A stretch of 64,000 bases of DNA from Salinigranum salinum (GTDB lineage: Archaea > Halobacteriota > Halobacteria > Halobacteriales > Haloferacaceae), in contig NZ_VTOJ01000001.1 of assembly GCF_009176545.1 (NCBI RefSeq), positions 1,550,001 through 1,614,000 of the forward strand. The letters run 5' to 3'. Shown here in pieces: positions 42,413-51,615 of this stretch (the first letter of the stretch is position 1; each line of letters begins with the position of its first letter). The position numbers were made by a program, and so were the translations under genes. Below the pieces are notes generated by a model that saw only the letters and a program-made list of their open reading frames with translations, had not been told where the DNA came from and made no database searches.

Positions 42413-43558
42413 TCAGGCGTCGAGCACCTGATCGCCGATGGTGTTGCGGAGGATCTCTGAGGTGCCCTCGTAGATCTCGTTGAGCTTCGCGTCGCGGTAG
42501 AACCGCTCGACCGGGAAGTCCTTCGTGTAGCCGTAGCCGCCGTGGATCTGGATGGCCTCGTTCGCGACCTCGCGGGAGATCTCCGAGGCGTAGAGCTTCG
42601 CCTGCGCGGCATCCTTGATGTACGACTCGCCGCTGATCTTGCGGTCGGCGGCCCGGTGCATCAACAGCTTCGCCGCCTGGATCTTGGTGTCCATGTCGGC
42701 GAGTTTGTGTTTGATCGACTGGAACTCGCCGATCGGCTGGCCGAACTGTTCGCGGTCGTTCGCGTACTGTCTCGCCTCGTCGAGCGCCGCGCGTGCGATG
42801 CCGACGCCGCGAGCCGCGATGGTGATGCGGCCGCCGTTGAGCGTCTTCAGCGCCTGCACGAAGCCACGGCCCTCCTCGCCGATGCGGCGCTCGGCGGGCA
42901 GGCGCATCTCGTCGAACCGCAGTTCGGCGGTGGGACAGCCCTTGTCGCCGAGTTTGTGCTCCGTTCCCTCGACGTGAAAGCCCGTGTCCTCCTTCGGGCG
43001 GACGACGAACGACGAGATCCCCTGGTTGCCGGCGTCTTCGTCGGTCTTGGCGAACACCGTCACCGTGTCCGCCACGGACCCGTTCGAGATCCAGAGCTTC
43101 GAACCGTCGACGACGTACTCGTCGCCCTCTTTCCGTGCCACGGTCTCCATCGCGGGGACGTCGGAGCCGGCACCGGCCTCCGACAGCGCGAACGCACCGA
43201 TATCGTCGCCGAGGTTGAGCGGTTCGAGATACTCCTCCTTCTGCCGTTCGCTCCCGAACTCGTAGAGCATGTTCCCCGCGAGCGAGGTGTGAGCGGCGAC
43301 GATCGTGCCGAGACCGCCGCTCCCCCGCGAGATCTCCTCGAGGCCGATGGCGTACGAGTGGTAGTCGAGCCCCGCACCGCCGTACTCCTCGGGGAAGGGC
43401 ATCCCCATCAGACCGAGCTCGGCCATCTGGGTGACGAGGTCCCACGGGAACTCGTCGGTCTCGTCGATCTCCGCCGCGCGAGGCACGATCTCCTCGTCGA
43501 CGAACTCCGCGACCATGTCGCGGATCTGTTTCTGCTCCTGTGAGAGGGCGAAGTCCAT
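42413..43558 (-). CDS. Acyl-CoA dehydrogenase
   Basis: 381 aa from ATG 43556-43558 (MDFALSQEQKQIRDMV). N-terminal helical domain, middle beta domain with FALSEAGAGSDV and WISNG, C-terminal domain with GREQFGQPI-type stretch (YANDREQFGQPIGEFQ) and the catalytic-Glu motif YEGTSEI. FAD-dependent alpha,beta-dehydrogenation of acyl-CoA in beta-oxidation or amino-acid breakdown. Chain length is not determinable. The upstream long frames are artefacts. Confidence 0.94.
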   Translation of the reverse strand: MDFALSQEQKQIRDMVAEFVDEEIVPRAAEIDETDEFPWDLVTQMAELGLMGMPFPEEYGGAGLDYHSYAIGLEEISRGSGGLGTIVAAHTSLAGNMLYEFGSERQKEEYLEPLNLGDDIGAFALSEAGAGSDVPAMETVARKEGDEYVVDGSKLWISNGSVADTVTVFAKTDEDAGNQGISSFVVRPKEDTGFHVEGTEHKLGDKGCPTAELRFDEMRLPAERRIGEEGRGFVQALKTLNGGRITIAARGVGIARAALDEARQYANDREQFGQPIGEFQSIKHKLADMDTKIQAAKLLMHRAADRKISGESYIKDAAQAKLYASEISREVANEAIQIHGGYGYTKDFPVERFYRDAKLNEIYEGTSEILRNTIGDQVLDA

Positions 43559-43835
43559 ACCCGCGCTTCGACCGGTCGTGGCTTGAATGTTGGCGCGGGT
43601 CGGAGCGTCGCGTATCGACGTGGACCGGGGTCTGGGTTCGCGACCACGACGCGGCGCGGCGCGTGTCGACCCGTCGCGGTTCGGGCCGGGTTCCGACACC
43701 TGGCGGTTCACATCCGGAGAACGGCGGTGCATCGCCGTTCGGCGCTGACGGCTCCGTCCGCGAGTGGACCGACCGTCCGGACACCACACGCCGACCGGGC
43801 CGACGCCGTCGCAAGGGAGGCCGAGTCCCACGACC

Positions 43836-43872
43836 TTTTTATTCCCTCCTACCTACATCCCGCTATCTCGAA
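43836..43872 (+). promoter_or_regulatory. TATA box of the squalene/phytoene synthase gene
   Basis: TTTTTATTCC at 43836-43845 lies about 30 nt before the ATG at 43872; fits a leaderless transcript and supports the chosen start. Confidence 0.55.
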
Positions 43873-44948
43873 TGTCTAGACACGTAGACCGTCCGCCGGA
43901 GGTCGACGCCGACCTGGAGTGGTGTCACGACGCGGTACAGGGCGTCTCGCGAACCTTCGCCCTGACCGTCGACGTGCTAGAGGAGCCGATGGCCTCGTAC
44001 ATCTGTGTCGGCTATCTCGTCTGCCGTATCGCCGACACCGTCGAGGACGCCGACGAGATCCCGCCGGAGGCGCAGGCGCGGATCCTCCGGCTCTACGACG
44101 CGGCGCTCGATCCCGACGACGAGACCACCATCGACGCGTTCGTCGAGAGCGTCGAGCCGTACCTCCCCCCCGAAGACGAACGCTCCGAGGACTGGAGCGT
44201 CGTCGCCAACGCGCCTCGTGTGGTCCGGACGTTCGAGGGCCTCCCGCACGACGTCCGCGAGGCCGTCACGCCGCCGGCGCGCGAACTCGTCCAGGGGATG
44301 GCGATGTTCGTCGAGCGCTACGCCGAGAAGGGCGGGCTCCGCATCCAGTCCCGGGAGGAGCTCGAGGAGTACTGCTACTACGCCGCCGGGACGGTCGGCA
44401 ACCTCATCACCAACCTCGTCACCCGCGGCGACGTCGCCTCCGAGCGACGGGCGCGGCTGTACGAGACCGCCGAGGAGTTCGGCCTCCTCCTCCAGCTCGT
44501 CAACATCGCGAAGGACGTCCGCGACGACTACGAGGAGGAGAACAACGTCTACCTCCCCGCCGAGTGGCTCGCCGAGGAGGGCGTCTCCCAGGAAGAGGTG
44601 CTCGACCCCGAGAACGCCCCCGGGACCGCCGCGGTCGTCGAACGCACCGCCGACCACGCGACGGGCTTCCTCGACGACGCACAGCTCTACCTCGAGACAG
44701 TCCCGCTCAAAGACGGCAACACGCTGGCCGCCTGGGCGATCCCCTTCCTCCTCGCCGTCGGGACCCTCCGAGAACTGCTCGCGCGTCCCGAAGACGCCGT
44801 CTCGAGCCACGGCGTGAAGATCTCCCGCCAGGAGGTGTTCGCCGTCGTCGGTGCGATGACGGGTAGCGCGGGCCGCGACTCCCTGGCGGAGCTGAAGGAA
44901 CTGATCTACCGCCAGCCGTACCACCTGGCGCGGACGAGCGCCGACTGA
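43872..44948 (+). CDS. Squalene/phytoene synthase family enzyme, squalene synthase-like
   Basis: 358 aa. Head-to-head prenyl transferase: first Asp-rich motif CRIADTVEDAD and second NIAKDVRDDYEEEN (the two Mg-diphosphate sites), plus YYAAGTVGNLITNLV. The DTVED form and the VSRTFAL start resemble squalene synthases more than DDxxD-type phytoene synthases, so it probably joins two farnesyl diphosphates. No carotenoid genes adjoin it, so phytoene synthase remains possible. Confidence 0.86.
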   Translation: MSRHVDRPPEVDADLEWCHDAVQGVSRTFALTVDVLEEPMASYICVGYLVCRIADTVEDADEIPPEAQARILRLYDAALDPDDETTIDAFVESVEPYLPPEDERSEDWSVVANAPRVVRTFEGLPHDVREAVTPPARELVQGMAMFVERYAEKGGLRIQSREELEEYCYYAAGTVGNLITNLVTRGDVASERRARLYETAEEFGLLLQLVNIAKDVRDDYEEENNVYLPAEWLAEEGVSQEEVLDPENAPGTAAVVERTADHATGFLDDAQLYLETVPLKDGNTLAAWAIPFLLAVGTLRELLARPEDAVSSHGVKISRQEVFAVVGAMTGSAGRDSLAELKELIYRQPYHLARTSAD

Positions 44949-45134
44949 GCCGATCCGGCGGCACCGGCGAGCGCGTTCGTCTCGTGTGCGATCACCACGT
45001 CTTCCTCGTCGGGTCCCGACGTTTCCCGACCCAGGGTCTCGAGCGCTCCGACACGCCCGTCGCTCGCATCTGACCTATCGGATTGCGTGCGGGGGTTACG
45101 AAATCGTTTTATACGCCGCCCCCTCCGACACGGC

Positions 45135-46106
45135 ATGAATCTTAGACGGTTGACACCAGTGATCGTCGCCGCAGTGGTCATCCTGGCCGGCTGCTCCGGC
45201 ATCCAGGGCGGGGACACGACGGCTGCACCGGCCGGAACGGATACGGAGGCACCGACCGAGATGGAGACCTCGACCGCAGAGCCAACGCCGACGGAGACGG
45301 CGGAGGCGTCGTACACGCAGACTCCGCACATGGGCTGTCAACCGGGCGCGATCGAGAAGGACGGCACCTGTGAGGTGGCCGTCTCCGGACAGAACGCCGC
45401 GATCTTCAGTGCCGAGAACCTCTCGGCCATCACGGCCGAGCGGACGACCATCGACGGCACGCCGGGCTACCTCGCGCGGCCGGCCGACGACGGCACCTAC
45501 CCCGCCGTGATCATGATCCACGAGTGGTGGGGGCTCAACGAGAACATCGAGCACATGGCCGACATCCTCGCCGGCCACGGCTACGTCGTCTTCGCGGTCG
45601 ATCTCTACGACGGACAGGTGGCGACGAACTCCTCGCAGGCCGCCGAACTCTCCGGAGAGGTGCGAAACAACCCCGACGAAGCGGTCGCGAAGATGAGCCG
45701 CGCCGTCGCGGGCCTGCGCGACAGGTCGGACACGACGAACCAGGTCGCCAGCCTCGGGTGGTGTTTCGGCGGCGGACAGAGTCTCCAGCTGAGCCTGAGC
45801 GAGGCCGATCTGAACGCGACCGTGATCTACTACGGGACGCTCGCGACGGACGAGGAGACGCTCCAGCGGATCGACGCGCCCGTGCTCGGCGTGTTCGGCT
45901 CCGAGGACAGAGTGGTCCCCGTCGAGGACGTCCGCGCGTTCAACGAGACGCTCGACGAACTCGGGGTCGAACACGAGGTGTACGTCTACGAGGGCGCGGG
46001 CCACGCGTTCGCCAACCCGAGCGGCGAGAGTTTCCAGCCCGAGGCGACGATGGACGCGTGGGCGAAGACGCTCCGATTCCTCGACGAGACGCTGCGGGAG
46101 TCGTAG
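45135..46106 (+). CDS. Dienelactone hydrolase family lipoprotein
   Basis: 323 aa from ATG 45135; GTTTTATAC at 45106-45114 is a TATA-like box about 25 nt before it. Signal peptide with lipobox VVILAGCSG, then a Thr/Glu linker. Alpha/beta hydrolase with oxyanion-region IHEWWGLNENIEHMADIL, nucleophile GWCFGGG (Cys, as in dienelactone hydrolase), Asp in FGSEDRVVP and His in GAGHAFAN. Extracellular esterase/lactonase-like; substrate unknown. Confidence 0.88.
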   Translation: MNLRRLTPVIVAAVVILAGCSGIQGGDTTAAPAGTDTEAPTEMETSTAEPTPTETAEASYTQTPHMGCQPGAIEKDGTCEVAVSGQNAAIFSAENLSAITAERTTIDGTPGYLARPADDGTYPAVIMIHEWWGLNENIEHMADILAGHGYVVFAVDLYDGQVATNSSQAAELSGEVRNNPDEAVAKMSRAVAGLRDRSDTTNQVASLGWCFGGGQSLQLSLSEADLNATVIYYGTLATDEETLQRIDAPVLGVFGSEDRVVPVEDVRAFNETLDELGVEHEVYVYEGAGHAFANPSGESFQPEATMDAWAKTLRFLDETLRES

Positions 46107-46129
46107 GAGTCGAACCGGCTCCGCCGCCG

Positions 46130-46507
46130 TCACGTCACGACGGCGAACGTGAAGAGGAAGCCGAAGTACAGCAGCACCAAGAGGCCGAGCGCGACGATGC
46201 GGAACCGCCCGAGGTCGGCTTCTTCCTCCGCGTACGCGTCGGCGAACGCCTCGCGCTCGGTCTCGGAGAGGACGTCCGCGTGCGCGAGGCCGCGGTGCAG
46301 GATCAGGTACGACTCCTCGGCGAACGGTCGGTCGCAGTACGCACAGCGGTGGACCGACGCGCCGGACGGGACGTCCGTCTCGACGGCGGTCCGTGCGTCG
46401 CTCGCGACGGGATTCGTGTGCGGGTCGCCGTCGCGGTCGCCGTCCGTGGTCGGGACGGTGCGGTCGTGGCTCGCGTCGTCCTCGGCGGGTGTCGTGTTCG
46501 TGGTCAT
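46130..46507 (-). CDS. C2H2 zinc-finger protein with C-terminal membrane helix
   Basis: 125 aa. A disordered acidic head, then CAYCDRPFAEESYLILHRGLAH, a C2H2 zinc finger (C-x2-C ... H-x4-H), then a charged helix and one membrane helix (IVALGLLVLLYFGFLFTFAVV). A membrane-anchored zinc finger is typical of a haloarchaeal family found beside cytochrome oxidase genes, as here. Role unknown; it may assist oxidase assembly. Overlaps the upstream membrane protein by 4 nt (ATGA). Confidence 0.8.
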   Translation of the reverse strand: MTTNTTPAEDDASHDRTVPTTDGDRDGDPHTNPVASDARTAVETDVPSGASVHRCAYCDRPFAEESYLILHRGLAHADVLSETEREAFADAYAEEEADLGRFRIVALGLLVLLYFGFLFTFAVVT

Positions 46508-47961
46508 GTGGAGAGGAACGGTGGCGTGACGAACGGTTCGGCGACGACCCAGAGGCTGACCATCGTGTAGGCGATCATGGCGAGCGTGACGCCGTACTGA
46601 CTGCGGACGGCCTGTAACCGACTGGGGAAGAGGTCGTACGCGGTCGCGTGAGCGACCCAGACCGCGACCAGGTGGCCGAGGAGGACGAACGCGAGGTCGA
46701 GGCCGCCGAACCAGGGTGGCAGCACGAGCACCGTCGGGTTCGCGGGCGGTGACAGCGGTGCGGCGAGCGCGGCCAGGAAGGCCGGGGCGAGCGTGAGGAT
46801 CGTCCCGAGGTTGTGCGCGAGGTGGTAGCCGGCGGCGATGGCCAGGAGCGACGGCGCGAAGCGCCGGGCCAACTCCAGCGGGGAGAGGTAGGTGTCACCG
46901 AAGCGGCGGGCGGCGGTCGTCGCCGCACGGAAGGCGAGGTAGAAGAGTCCGAACCCGCCCAGATACGCACCGAGGTAGACGGCGAGCGGTGGCACGCCAA
47001 CGCCGACGACGGCTCGCGCGAACGTCGCCCAGGGAGCGGTAGCCACGAGCCCGTCGTACGTCGTCACGAAGAGGACGGCGACGACGAACGCGACCTCGTC
47101 GCGGCCGGTGACCAGTCGGGTCTCCGACAGCGCCGCGCCGGGGAGCCGGAACCGTATCCCGGCGTCCGTCCGTTCAAGGGGAGCGACGCGACCGTAGTAG
47201 CGGAGCGCACGCGAGACCGGGTCGACCGTGGAGAACCACCGGTCGGTGCCGAAGACGACCGCCCCGGCGACGGTGACGACCGTGTACGCGACGACGACCG
47301 TGGCGAGGAGGGGTGGGTCCTCGGCGAGCGGGGACGTGATCTCCAGCCAGACGAGCGCGAGGAGACCGGCGACGCTCGGCCACGCTCCCAGTCGTTCGGG
47401 GTACGGCCGATCCAGCGAGGGGAGAAGCGAGGCCACCGTCCGGAAGGGGTTGACGGTCAACCACGTGTTCCCGACGAGGTACGCCGACGCGACGTAGCCG
47501 CCCCACCACCCGACCCAGACGACGAGGATCGCGAGGTTGCGGGTCGGGGTGTCCGGGCCGACGAACCCGACGACGACCACCGCCAGGAGCACGACGACGC
47601 CGACCACTTGGACGAGTCGACGGAGCGTGGCCGCCGGCGCCGAGAACACGCGGTGCCAGGCGTGGACCGCGGCGACGAACGCCCGGTCCGTGACGAAACT
47701 CGCCAGGAGGAAGGAGGCGCCGACGACGCCGCCACCCGTGAGGAGGAACAGCCACGTCGGGACGGAGACCGACCCCCGGGCGGCCCCGCGAACCGCGCCG
47801 CCGTGGGCGGCCGCGAGCCCCGCCATCGCACCGAGCGCGAACAGCGACAGCGCGACGACCGCCGAGACGACGAGGAGACGGCGGGGATGGAGCCGGCGAG
47901 AGATGAGCCGGCGACGGCGGAGGGCGGAAGCGACGACCACGAGCGAGCGCGGGTGGTCCAT
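46504..47961 (-). CDS. Polytopic membrane protein linked to cytochrome oxidase locus
   Basis: 485 aa from ATG 47959-47961 (MDHPRSLVVV); the frame opens further upstream. About eleven to twelve hydrophobic helices, with conserved-looking NTWLTVNPFRT, LGAWPS and AAGYHLAHN stretches. No catalytic motif is recognised; several helix-borne His could bind metal or heme, which is speculative. Translationally coupled to the zinc-finger gene and divergent from coxC, so a role in respiratory-complex biogenesis is plausible. Confidence 0.75.
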   Translation of the reverse strand: MDHPRSLVVVASALRRRRLISRRLHPRRLLVVSAVVALSLFALGAMAGLAAAHGGAVRGAARGSVSVPTWLFLLTGGGVVGASFLLASFVTDRAFVAAVHAWHRVFSAPAATLRRLVQVVGVVVLLAVVVVGFVGPDTPTRNLAILVVWVGWWGGYVASAYLVGNTWLTVNPFRTVASLLPSLDRPYPERLGAWPSVAGLLALVWLEITSPLAEDPPLLATVVVAYTVVTVAGAVVFGTDRWFSTVDPVSRALRYYGRVAPLERTDAGIRFRLPGAALSETRLVTGRDEVAFVVAVLFVTTYDGLVATAPWATFARAVVGVGVPPLAVYLGAYLGGFGLFYLAFRAATTAARRFGDTYLSPLELARRFAPSLLAIAAGYHLAHNLGTILTLAPAFLAALAAPLSPPANPTVLVLPPWFGGLDLAFVLLGHLVAVWVAHATAYDLFPSRLQAVRSQYGVTLAMIAYTMVSLWVVAEPFVTPPFLST

Positions 47962-48070
47962 GTCCGCGCTTGGAATCCGACGAACGAGTAGGTTGCGACT
48001 CGCCGGGTCGCGGAGCCGGTGGCGCAGGCGCACGTCCGGATCGCCGACGGGACGACGGCCGTTTGAGTGG

Positions 48071-48102
48071 ATTTTTATCGGTCGAATCGTAACCCCCGTC
48101 TA
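48071..48102 (+). promoter_or_regulatory. TATA box of coxC-like gene
   Basis: ATTTTTATCGG at 48071-48081 lies 21-31 nt before the ATG at 48102, the spacing of a leaderless transcript. Confidence 0.6.
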
Positions 48103-48956
48103 TGAGTACCGAAGAATCTCACGAGGACCACGGCCACCACCTCCCGGCGGTGGAAGACTGGCCACGGGGCTTCGGCGAGGCCAGCTGGTGGCCCTTCGTC
48201 ACCGCGCTCGGCGGCGCGGGGATCTACGTCGGTGCGGCACTGTACATCATGGGACAGGGATCGGAACCGATCGTCGGCCCGATGCTCGGCCCGGGCGTCT
48301 TCGTCGGCTCCATCGGCCTGTTCCTCGTCGGCATCTACGGCTGGCTCTACCACGCGTTCGTCGTCCACTTCTGGGACCGTGGTGTGAGTCACCACTCGGA
48401 GACCAAACTCCGGTGGGGGATGATCGCCTTCCTGGGCTCCGAACTCGCGACGTTCGGCGCGGTGTTCACCTACTACTTCTTCATCCGTGCGGGCACCTGG
48501 CCCCCGCAGGAACTCCCGCCGCTGACCAGTTCGCTCGTCATCGCGAACACCGCCCTCCTGGTGGCCTCGTCGTTCACCCTCCACTGGGCGCACGTCGCCA
48601 TCCGCAACGAGAACCGCCGGAACTTCATCCTCGGCCTCGCGGTGACGCTCCTCCTGGGGATCGTCTTCATCGGCGGGCAGGTGCTCGAATACTACGAGTT
48701 CATCGTCGGGGAGGGTTTCACCCTGACTTCGGGCATCTACTCATCTGCGTTCTTCGGGCTGACGGGCCTTCACGGGCTGCACGTCACGCTCGGTGCAGTC
48801 ATCCTCGGTATCGTCTTCGTCCGCGCCCTGTTCGGGCAGTACTCCGCCGAGCGACACGTCTCGGTCTCGACCGCGTCGATGTACTGGCACTTCGTCGACG
48901 TCGTCTGGGTGTTCCTCGTCGTCGTCCTCTACGCCGGCGCGGAGATCGGCGGGTAG
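48102..48956 (+). CDS. coxC: Cytochrome c oxidase subunit III (heme-copper oxidase)
   Basis: 284 aa. Seven membrane helices with subunit III hallmarks: KLRWGMIAFLGSELATFGAVFTYYF, GGQVLEYYEF, TGLHGLHVTLGA, VSTASMYWHFVDVVWVFL. It stabilises the catalytic subunit and proton uptake of the terminal oxidase in the cytoplasmic membrane. A His-rich N-terminus (ESHEDHGHH) is present. Other oxidase subunits are not in this window; the flanking DUF-type membrane genes are common companions. Confidence 0.95.
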   Translation: MSTEESHEDHGHHLPAVEDWPRGFGEASWWPFVTALGGAGIYVGAALYIMGQGSEPIVGPMLGPGVFVGSIGLFLVGIYGWLYHAFVVHFWDRGVSHHSETKLRWGMIAFLGSELATFGAVFTYYFFIRAGTWPPQELPPLTSSLVIANTALLVASSFTLHWAHVAIRNENRRNFILGLAVTLLLGIVFIGGQVLEYYEFIVGEGFTLTSGIYSSAFFGLTGLHGLHVTLGAVILGIVFVRALFGQYSAERHVSVSTASMYWHFVDVVWVFLVVVLYAGAEIGG

Positions 48957-49202
48957 ACCAATAGCGGCCCGTTTCTTCGGAAATCGACGGCTCCGACCGC
49001 GGAGTGCCGACGCTGTCGTGTCGCGGCTAACCGACTCGCGCGACGCGTGGGGCGGGACCACCGAACGTTCATATCCGATAGCGCGGCCACCGGACTCGTG
49101 CGCTGACACGGAGCCCGGCGCGTTTCGCGGGAGTACGGCACGGCGCGTCGTGGACCGGGCCAGGTGTCGTCAGCAAGCCCCCCTCCGCGTCCGGTGTGAC
49201 CG

Positions 49203-50855
49203 TCACCCGACGAGTTCGTTGAACCGGTTGACGTCGTGGTCGGGACCGGCGACGACCAGCGTGTCGTCGGTCTGGACGACGAAATCCGGCCCGACGTCGG
49301 TGATGAGTTCCCCGTTTCGCTCGGCCGCGATGACGGTACAGTTGGTCCGCGCGCGGACGTCCGCCTCGGCGAGGCTCGTCCCGACCAGGGCGGGGGCGTG
49401 CGTCCTGACGATCTCCAGCTGTGCCTCCGGAGCGATGACTTCCTCGTCGAGAAGGTTCGAGGCGAGCATCCGCCCGGAGACGGTCGCGAGCGCCAGGACG
49501 TACTCGGCACCGGCACGGTAGAGCTTCGGGATACTCTCGGCCTCGTTGGCGCGGGCGATGATCTCGATCTCGGGTGCGACGCGGTTGATGACGAGCGTCG
49601 CGAACACGGCCGTGGTGTCGTTGTCCACGGCGAGGATGACGCTCCGTGCGTCGGCGACGCCGGCCTCCTCGATCGTCTGTCGGTCGGTGATGTCACCGAC
49701 GACGTCGACCCCAGGTTTGTCCTCGCGGTCGACGACGACCGTGGGCACCTCCGCAGCGATCAACTCGTCCGCCGCGGTCGAGCCGACCTCGCCGTTACCG
49801 ACGACGACGACGGTCCCGCGTCGGTAGCGGCGGGCCTCCGACAGCGTGAGCTCTTTCAGCCGTTCGACCTGCTGTTCTCGGCCAGTGACGAGGAGGATCG
49901 TGTGTTCGTCGATGAGCTCGTCCGGCGGTGGTGGTGAGACGAACTCGCCGCGGAACCACGCACCGATGATGTTGACGCCCGCGTCCTCGCCGATCCCCGA
50001 GTCGGCGATCGTCTTCCCCTCGACTGCGGCACCTCGCTGGACGAGGAGTTCGACGACCTCGAAGTCCTCGGCGATCTCGACGGCGTCACCGAGGTCGGTG
50101 GCGGTGGACGTCGCGGCCTTGCCGGCGAGGCTCTCGCCGAGGATCCGTCGCGGGGAGACGACGCTGTCGGCGCCGGCGTAGCGGTGGTAGTCGGCGAGAT
50201 CGGCGTCCTCGATCAGGCTGATGACCCGGACGTCGGCGACCTGCTTCGCCGAGAGGATGATGCTCGCGTTGGTCTCGTCGTCGGCGTCGGCCACGAGCGC
50301 GACCGCCTCATCCGTGTTGGCGTCCTTGAGGTCTTCGACGGATTCGGGGTTGCCGTGCATCACGGAGTAACCGTCGACGTCGAGTTCTCTGGCGCGTTCG
50401 CGGTCTGATTCGACGATGACGTACTGCATGTCCATCGACTCCAGTTCCCCGACGAGCGTGTCACCGCGCGGCGTGAACTCGCAGATGACGACGTGGTCCG
50501 TGAGCGACGTCGACGTCGGCGGTGCCGTCCGGAGCGACTCCTCGACGAGCGGCACCAGAAACAGCGGGAGCGTGAGGAAGAACAGCGCCAAGCCGGTGAA
50601 CTGCATGACCATCATCAGGAGCCACATCCCGTTCGTCGACCAGCGGTTGGCGTCCTCTCCGTAGCCAGTCGTGGTGAACGTCTCGACGACGACGTGGAGG
50701 GACTCGATGTAGCCGACCCGTGTCCCCTCGAAGGCAGCCATCGACCACTGGTAGACGGCCGCGTAGGCGAGCATCACGACGGCAGCGAGGGCGAGATAGA
50801 GGAGCACACGCCGACGAGCCTCGGTGAGGGCACCGTCGGCGACGGCCTGCGACAT
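49203..50855 (-). CDS. Potassium channel with RCK (TrkA-N/TrkA-C) domains
   Basis: 550 aa from ATG 50853-50855. TM1 (VLLYLALAAVVMLAYAAVY), pore loop with the K+ filter TTTGYGED, TM2 (MWLLMMVMQFTGLALFFLTL). Then a first TrkA-N Rossmann region (HVVICEFTPRGDTLVGEL), a TrkA-C region (EDFEVVELLVQRGAAVEG), a second TrkA-N (VVVVGNGEVGSTAADELI) and a second TrkA-C at the C-terminus. Ligand-gated K+ conductance and osmoregulation. ACATAAAAACA (50876-50886) is a minus-strand TATA about 25 nt upstream. Confidence 0.93.
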   Translation of the reverse strand: MSQAVADGALTEARRRVLLYLALAAVVMLAYAAVYQWSMAAFEGTRVGYIESLHVVVETFTTTGYGEDANRWSTNGMWLLMMVMQFTGLALFFLTLPLFLVPLVEESLRTAPPTSTSLTDHVVICEFTPRGDTLVGELESMDMQYVIVESDRERARELDVDGYSVMHGNPESVEDLKDANTDEAVALVADADDETNASIILSAKQVADVRVISLIEDADLADYHRYAGADSVVSPRRILGESLAGKAATSTATDLGDAVEIAEDFEVVELLVQRGAAVEGKTIADSGIGEDAGVNIIGAWFRGEFVSPPPPDELIDEHTILLVTGREQQVERLKELTLSEARRYRRGTVVVVGNGEVGSTAADELIAAEVPTVVVDREDKPGVDVVGDITDRQTIEEAGVADARSVILAVDNDTTAVFATLVINRVAPEIEIIARANEAESIPKLYRAGAEYVLALATVSGRMLASNLLDEEVIAPEAQLEIVRTHAPALVGTSLAEADVRARTNCTVIAAERNGELITDVGPDFVVQTDDTLVVAGPDHDVNRFNELVG

Positions 50856-50906
50856 ACCCCGGCTTCGACCCCCGCAACATAAAAACACACCGTCCGATTG
50901 GCGAGC

Positions 50907-51272
50907 GTGGACGCCGACGGAACCGCACGCCGGGACGCCGCTGCGACGCTCGTCGTGCTCGCGCCGGTGACGCTCGCCGCGGTCGTCCTCGACGCACCGC
51001 GCACCCCGACCACGTTCGCCCTGGGGGGTGGGGGAGCCGTCGTGCTGGAGCTCCTACTGTGGCTCCGTGCGGAGCGCGTGCGAGCCGTCTGGGCCGACCG
51101 GCGTGTCCAGATACTGTCGGTCGTCGTCGCCGTCGGCGGCGGCCTCGGTCTCACGGTCCTCTCCGGCCCGTGGGTCCTGACCGTGCTCGTCGGGGGGCTC
51201 TGTACGTACCTCGTGCTCCTCGTGGTGAGCGTGGCCTGGCGTCGCCACCGCACTGGAACCGAAAACGATTAA
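50907..51272 (+). CDS. Small membrane protein, unknown function
   Basis: 121 aa from GTG 50907; an in-frame TTG three codons upstream is possible. Four hydrophobic segments: AATLVVLAPVTLAAVVLDA, TTFALGGGGAVVLELLL, VQILSVVVAVGGGLGLTV and WVLTVLVGGLCTYLVLLVV. No motif recognised. Starts 51 nt from the divergent K+ channel gene, so they share one promoter region. Confidence 0.65.
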   Translation: MDADGTARRDAAATLVVLAPVTLAAVVLDAPRTPTTFALGGGGAVVLELLLWLRAERVRAVWADRRVQILSVVVAVGGGLGLTVLSGPWVLTVLVGGLCTYLVLLVVSVAWRRHRTGTEND

Positions 51273-51297
51273 CGCGGTGTGGCCCCGTCGACACCGT

Positions 51298-51576
51298 ATG
51301 GGACGGAACGTCACACACGTCGCCGACGAGCCGTTCGAGATCACGGTCGACGACGTCGACGAGGAGTACGGCGACGTGGCCGTCTGTCTGTGTGGCCTCA
51401 GCGACGAGCAGCCGTTCTGCGACGGCTCACACCGTCGGACCGAAGGTGAGGTCGCCGGTGTCCAGTACAAGTACGTCGACGGTGAGCGCCACGTGGTCGA
51501 ATTCGTCTACGGGGACGATAGAGACGGCACAGACGACCAAGGCGACGGCGCAGACGACCGGCACGACGCGGAGTGA
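51298..51576 (+). CDS. CDGSH iron-sulfur domain protein
   Basis: 92 aa from ATG 51298. The 2Fe-2S motif CLCGLSDEQPFCDGSH contains the three Cys and one His ligands with correct spacing (C-x-C-x8-9-C-x3-H). The C-terminus is an acidic tail (GDDRDGTDDQGDGADDRHD). Small soluble redox or Fe-S transfer protein. It starts 25 nt after the membrane-protein gene and may be cotranscribed. Confidence 0.92.
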   Translation: MGRNVTHVADEPFEITVDDVDEEYGDVAVCLCGLSDEQPFCDGSHRRTEGEVAGVQYKYVDGERHVVEFVYGDDRDGTDDQGDGADDRHDAE

Positions 51577-51615
51577 ATCGGTGACGGCGAGCACCGGGTG
51601 GATGCGACCCGGCCG